Assembly: GCA_030610965.1 (NCBI GenBank)
Contig: JAUWQU010000061.1
Coordinates: 1 to 10,063 of the forward strand
Length of the DNA: 10,063 bases
Reading direction: 5' to 3'
DNA from: Phycisphaerae bacterium
GTDB lineage: Bacteria > Planctomycetota > Phycisphaerae > SM23-33
In this document: piece by piece, positions 6,556-10,063 of the stretch
Layout of the letters: the number at the start of each line of letters is the position of its first letter
How positions within the stretch are numbered: the stretch's first letter is position 1
The notes under the pieces: model-generated
The model's database searches: none
What the model was told of the DNA's origin: nothing
What the model saw: only the letters and a program-made list of their open reading frames with translations
Position numbers and translations under genes: made by a program

Positions 6556-8511
6556 ATGGGTAACATGTCGATAGGATTGAGCGGCATCATAGTGGCCCAG
6601 CATGCCATAGAGATAGTCGGCACGAACATCGCCAACGCCGGCACTGACGGCTACCATCGCCAGACGCCCGCGATAATCGCGATTTCGACGCAGAGCCCGG
6701 CCAGCCCGTCGACCGGCGGCGCGGAGATAACCATGGTCCGCCGGGCCATGGATGGCCTGCTCGAAGCCGAGATCCTTCGCAACCAGCCGTTGCAGGGCCA
6801 ACTCGCGCAGGAACTGATGACCCTCGAGGCCATCGAGAGCTCGCTTGGCAACCTCGGCAGCCAGGGCCTGACGACCGCCCTGACGCAGTTCTTCAACGAC
6901 ATGCGGGAGCTTGCGGCGCAGCCTCAGAGTTCGGCCCATCAGCAACAGGTGGTCTGGTCCGCCAATGCCCTGGCCGGCCAGTTCAGCAATCTCGGAAACT
7001 TCCTTGCCGAGACCTCCAACAACCTCAAGTCCGAGGCCCAGGACCTCCTCAGGCAGGTAAATCAGTTGACCGAACAAGTCGCCGAACTCAATTCCCAGAT
7101 CCTGGCCGGGGTCAATCGCGGCGCGTCGTCCAACCTGCTGATGGACCAGCGAGACGAAGCCCTGCGGCAACTGGCCGACATCATCCCGATCCAGACGCAC
7201 GCCCTGACTAATATCGGAACCAAGAACGTCATAGCCGCCGGCGCGGGGCTGGTGATAGGCGCCCACGCCACGGAATTGGCCTTGGGCACGGACGCCGATC
7301 AGCGCATCGGCTTAACGCTGAAGGACGCCTTCCTGGTCGATACGCAGGTCTCCGGAGGACGGCTCGGGGCAGTGCTCACCCTTCACAACGACATCGTCGC
7401 CCAGATGACCGGACAGCTCGACGCGCTGGCCAACCAAGTGATGTCCGGCATCAACCGCCAGCACGTACAGGGAGTCGGAACGGCCGGGGCATTCGAGGAA
7501 CTCCTCGGCTGGCCCGTCGGGCCGGGGATCCTCAGCGAGTGGCCGCACCAGGTCGATGCCGGCAGCTTCCATGTCCGTGTCACCGACACGGCCACGGGCG
7601 AGGTCAACCGCTATGAGATCGCCGTCGACCCAGCCGAGGACACGCTGGCGGATGTCGCGGCCAGGTTGGCAGCGGTGCCTGGCCTGGCCACATTCACGGC
7701 CGATGGACGACTGCGCATCCAGGCCGAGTCCGGCTACAAGTTCGACTTCCGCCCGGGCGTCGAGGCCGCGCCCACGTCCAGCACGCTCACGGGCACGAGC
7801 GTCCCTTCGATCAGCGGCAATTACAGCGGCGCCGACAGCGCCGCCTACACCTTCACCATCGAGGGCACGGGCCAGGTGGGCGTGACGGCCGACCTGAAGT
7901 TGGCTGTCCGCGACGGCAGCGGCGCGCTGGTCAAGACCCTCGATGTCGGTTCGGGCTACGCGGTCGGGACGCGCCTGTCGGTGGCCGACGGCGTTTACGT
8001 CGCCCTGTCAATGGGAACGCTCACCGGCGGCGAGCAGTTCACGGTCGAGGCGCTGGCGCAGTCCGACACCGCGGGCTTTCTGGCGGCGGCTGGGATAAAC
8101 ACCCTCTTCGCCGGAAGCTCCGCCCTTTCCATGCGAGTAAGCGCCGACATGCTCGACAACGCATCGCTGCTGGCGGTTTCCGCCTCCACAGCCGGCGGCG
8201 ACAACCTCAACATCCTGGCCATGGCGGCCGTGGAAGAACAGAAAGCCCAATCGCTTGGGCAGATGACGCCCCCTGAGCACCTCCAGTTCTTCATCAGCAG
8301 ACTGGGCCAGAGGGTATCGCTCGCCAAAAGCCGCCAGGAAAGCGCCTCGCAGGTTCTCCTGCAGCTCGAGAACCAGCGGGACAAAATCAGCGGCGTGGAC
8401 ATAAACGAGCAGGCCGCGCAATTGATGATCTTCGAGCGGCTCTTCCAGGCCTGCTCCAAAGTCCTGAGTACCCAGGACCAGGTCCTTGATTACCTGATGG
8501 AACTGCTGTGA
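6556..8511 (+). CDS. flgK: Flagellar hook-associated protein 1, FlgK
   Basis: A 651-residue protein forming the first hook-filament junction zone. The N-terminal rod/hook signature is at about residues 7-36 (GLSGIIVAQHAIEIVGTNIA, then NAGTDGYHRQ). The FlgK-specific helix follows at about 169-206, with VAELNSQILAGVN and LLMDQRDEALRQL. Residues about 336-400 form a beta module (GSFHVRVTDTATGEV; DTLADVAARL; GRLRIQA). A second beta-rich module lies at about 417-515. The C-terminal helices (about 560-651) include SGVDINEQAAQLMIFERLFQ and end STQDQVLDYLMELL, a good FlgK match. It is longer than enterobacterial FlgK (about 550 residues) because of the extra surface module. ATG 6556 follows the flgN stop by 3 nt, with GGAG at 6543-6546. 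Six of the first ten Ile codons are ATA, unusual for GC-rich DNA. Confidence 0.95.
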   Translation: MGNMSIGLSGIIVAQHAIEIVGTNIANAGTDGYHRQTPAIIAISTQSPASPSTGGAEITMVRRAMDGLLEAEILRNQPLQGQLAQELMTLEAIESSLGNLGSQGLTTALTQFFNDMRELAAQPQSSAHQQQVVWSANALAGQFSNLGNFLAETSNNLKSEAQDLLRQVNQLTEQVAELNSQILAGVNRGASSNLLMDQRDEALRQLADIIPIQTHALTNIGTKNVIAAGAGLVIGAHATELALGTDADQRIGLTLKDAFLVDTQVSGGRLGAVLTLHNDIVAQMTGQLDALANQVMSGINRQHVQGVGTAGAFEELLGWPVGPGILSEWPHQVDAGSFHVRVTDTATGEVNRYEIAVDPAEDTLADVAARLAAVPGLATFTADGRLRIQAESGYKFDFRPGVEAAPTSSTLTGTSVPSISGNYSGADSAAYTFTIEGTGQVGVTADLKLAVRDGSGALVKTLDVGSGYAVGTRLSVADGVYVALSMGTLTGGEQFTVEALAQSDTAGFLAAAGINTLFAGSSALSMRVSADMLDNASLLAVSASTAGGDNLNILAMAAVEEQKAQSLGQMTPPEHLQFFISRLGQRVSLAKSRQESASQVLLQLENQRDKISGVDINEQAAQLMIFERLFQACSKVLSTQDQVLDYLMELL

Positions 8512-8536
8512 AAACGATGACCGCGAGGAAGCCCAA

Positions 8537-9961
8537 ATGAGCGGATGGGGTTCGATATACACAAACACGATATACGCGCTGCAAAACCAGTCGTCCACGC
8601 TGGCCCGGCTGCAGGAGCAGATATCCAGCGGCATACGCGTCGGCCGGGCCTCTGACGACCCCGCCAGCGCGCTGAAGATCATGAACCTGCGCCGCAAGTC
8701 GGCCTCCCTGGACACCTACCTTAAGAACCTCAACCAGACCTCGCAAACCCTCGAGACCTCGCTGAACGCCATGCAGCATGTATCCACCAGCCTGATCAGG
8801 GTCCGCGAGCTGCTCACCCAGGCCTCAAGCGGAATCTACAACGATTCCAACCGCGCCAGCATGGCCGCGGAAGTGGACACGCTGCTGGAGCAGGCGCTTT
8901 CGCTGGCCAATACGTCCAACTTGGGGCAGTACTCCTTCTCCGGACAGACCACCACGGCCGCGCCGTACGTGGCCCAGCGTGTCGGCGGACTCATCACGGA
9001 CGTGCAGTACGCCGGAAGCCTCGAACAGATGCGCGTCCCCGTCGCGCCGGGAACCAACATCGCCAGCCAACTGGTCGGCGACGAGATATTCCGCGTCTCA
9101 GACCCGGAACCGCCGCAGATTATCGGCTCGACCGGCGCCGCGCCGGGCACGTCACCTTCGACCGTCCGCGGCGACCTCTGGCTGAGCGTCCAGGACGGCG
9201 GAACCACGACCCACGACCCTGCCGGAGGCCTGGCCGCGGGCGCCTCGGCCGCCGCGCAGGATACCATCGTCGGAGTCCATACGCTCACCGTCGACGCCGG
9301 CGCGTCCACTGTTGCCCTTGACGGCGGCGCGCTGGTGAGCTTCACGGGCGCCGACGCGGACCTCACGGTGACCAATGCCTCCGGCCAGAGCGTTCACGTG
9401 GACATGACCGGCTGGGTCGGCACTGACGGACAGTGGCAGGTATCGCGGTCGGTGGAGCTCTCGCTGGACGGCGGGGCCACCACAACGACCGTGACGGACT
9501 TCAGCGCCGAAGCGGTCGTAATCGACGGCCAGACCGGCGGCGTGCTCATGGTGGACCCGTCGGCCATCTCCGCCACGGGCCTCGCCGCGGGGACGGGGCC
9601 GGGCTCGTACGACCTGTTCGGAACGCTGATACACATCCGCGACGTCCTGAGCAACACCCAGAGCCTGGATTCCGGTCAGCAGCAGGAGGTGCTTCTCCAG
9701 GCGAGCACTGCCCTGTCGACCGTCTCGGAGAACCTGACCCAGCGGCTGGCGGCCATCGGGGCGCGAATACAGGCGATGGATTCCATGATGCAGAATGCCC
9801 AGACCAACCGCAACTCGGCCAGCGACCAGGCCGCCATGCTCCAGGACGCTGACATCGTGGACGTAGCCACGCAGTTGGCCAGGACCCAGAACCTCTACGA
9901 GATGACGCTGGCCACCGCGTCGCGCCTGCTGTCGCTGTCGCTGCTGGACTTCATCCGCTGA
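8537..9961 (+). CDS. flgL: Flagellar hook-associated protein 3, FlgL, with large central insert
   Basis: A 474-residue flagellin-like protein forming the second junction zone between FlgK and the filament. The N-terminal flagellin helix region (about residues 1-145) includes LARLQEQISSGIRVGRASDD and PASALKIMNLRR (23-53), then the QYSFSGQTT turn (131-139). The C-terminal helices (about 358-474) include TQRLAAIGARIQAMDSMM, SDQAAMLQDADIVDVATQLA and the terminal MTLATASRLLSLSLLDFIR. Between them, about residues 197-356 form a Gly/Ala/Thr/Val/Asp-rich beta segment absent from the compact enterobacterial protein of about 317 residues. FlgL rather than flagellin is favoured by position after flgK and flgN and by the SFSGQ and junction-type C-terminus. 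ATG 8537 has GAGGAA (8525-8530) 6 nt upstream. The 25-nt gap after flgK is the widest in the operon. The first four Ile codons are all ATA. Confidence 0.93.
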   Translation: MSGWGSIYTNTIYALQNQSSTLARLQEQISSGIRVGRASDDPASALKIMNLRRKSASLDTYLKNLNQTSQTLETSLNAMQHVSTSLIRVRELLTQASSGIYNDSNRASMAAEVDTLLEQALSLANTSNLGQYSFSGQTTTAAPYVAQRVGGLITDVQYAGSLEQMRVPVAPGTNIASQLVGDEIFRVSDPEPPQIIGSTGAAPGTSPSTVRGDLWLSVQDGGTTTHDPAGGLAAGASAAAQDTIVGVHTLTVDAGASTVALDGGALVSFTGADADLTVTNASGQSVHVDMTGWVGTDGQWQVSRSVELSLDGGATTTTVTDFSAEAVVIDGQTGGVLMVDPSAISATGLAAGTGPGSYDLFGTLIHIRDVLSNTQSLDSGQQQEVLLQASTALSTVSENLTQRLAAIGARIQAMDSMMQNAQTNRNSASDQAAMLQDADIVDVATQLARTQNLYEMTLATASRLLSLSLLDFIR

Positions 9962-9965
9962 GGGG

Positions 9966-9986
9966 GTAGCCAGTAGCCGGTAGCCG
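9966..9986 (+). repeat. 7-bp tandem repeat GTAGCCR, three copies, after flgL
   Basis: GTAGCCA (9966-9972) is followed by two copies of GTAGCCG (9973-9979, 9980-9986), then a partial GTAA. The array starts 5 nt after the flgL stop. Confidence 0.85.
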
Positions 9987-9993
9987 GTAAAGC

Positions 9994-10007
9994 GGAACCC
10001 GGAACCC
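9994..10007 (+). repeat. Second 7-bp tandem repeat GGAACCC, two copies
   Basis: GGAACCC occurs at 9994-10000 and again at 10001-10007, directly after the GTAGCC array and with the same 7-bp period but a different unit. It looks like part of the same non-coding repeat block. Confidence 0.75.
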
Positions 10008-10036
10008 CAAACCAGTGGTGAGCGACCCAAATATCT

Positions 10037-10061
10037 GGCATGAGTGAATGTCAGTCATGCC
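10037..10061. other. Inverted repeat (7-bp stem, 11-nt loop), possible terminator or leader hairpin
   Basis: GGCATGA (10037-10043) pairs perfectly with TCATGCC (10055-10061). The stem is modest (4 of 7 pairs GC) with an 11-nt loop. The window ends 2 nt later, so a following T-run cannot be checked. It could terminate the flagellar message or be the leader of the next gene. The rest of 9962-10063 shows no gene. Confidence 0.3.
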
Positions 10062-10063
10062 CG

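Noticed and set aside
5881..7266. Long minus-strand open frame (461 codons)
   Set aside because: It is antisense to flgJ, flgN and flgK, which match known families throughout. Its translation is Leu/Gly/Arg/His-rich with no recognisable domain, as expected of a shadow frame in GC-rich DNA.
9994..10007. CsrA-binding sites suggested by two GGA motifs near where csrA often follows flgL
   Set aside because: The GGA triplets are part of a simple tandem repeat, lack the ANGGA hairpin-loop context, and no downstream csrA is visible in the window.
9152..10030. Minus-strand open frame running from the downstream gap through flgL
   Set aside because: Its start lies in the heptamer repeat block and the rest is antisense to flgL coding sequence; the product has no recognisable features.

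Overview
The window is one uninterrupted flagellar operon on the + strand, with eleven genes tightly packed from the 3' end of flgE to flgL. In order they are: flgE (3' end only), a membrane-anchored YcgR-like PilZ protein, flgF, flgG, flgA, flgH, flgI, flgJ (rod-binding domain only), flgN, flgK and flgL. Gaps between genes are at most 25 nt. Two junctions overlap by 4 nt (flgA/flgH as ATGA, flgJ/flgN as GTGA). I see no internal promoter or terminator, so a single polycistronic message is the simplest reading. The last 102 bases hold no recognisable gene, only short heptamer tandem repeats and a small inverted repeat.

The DNA is GC-rich, which is why many long open frames in other phases and on the minus strand are spurious. 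P-ring and L-ring genes (flgI, flgH, flgA) point to a diderm with periplasmic peptidoglycan and an outer membrane. The gene order, a PilZ gene beside flgE, a stand-alone FlgJ rod-binding domain and an enlarged FlgL fit a planctomycete (Phycisphaerae-like) or a deltaproteobacterium-type lineage. I lean to Planctomycetota, but this is inference from general impression and no taxonomic marker is present.

The genes cover the later steps of basal-body and hook construction. FlgF and FlgG form rod. FlgJ caps or scaffolds the growing rod. FlgA helps FlgI form the P ring, and FlgH forms the L ring. FlgE is the hook, FlgN chaperones FlgK and FlgL, and these two form the hook-filament junction. The PilZ protein probably links c-di-GMP, or another input, to the motor or the export apparatus.

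This is mostly a conventional structural operon and I found no wholly new system. Points worth a second look are the PilZ protein with a degenerate second c-di-GMP motif, an FlgH apparently lacking a lipobox, the large insert in FlgL, AUA-rich starts of flgK and flgL, and the heptamer repeats after flgL.
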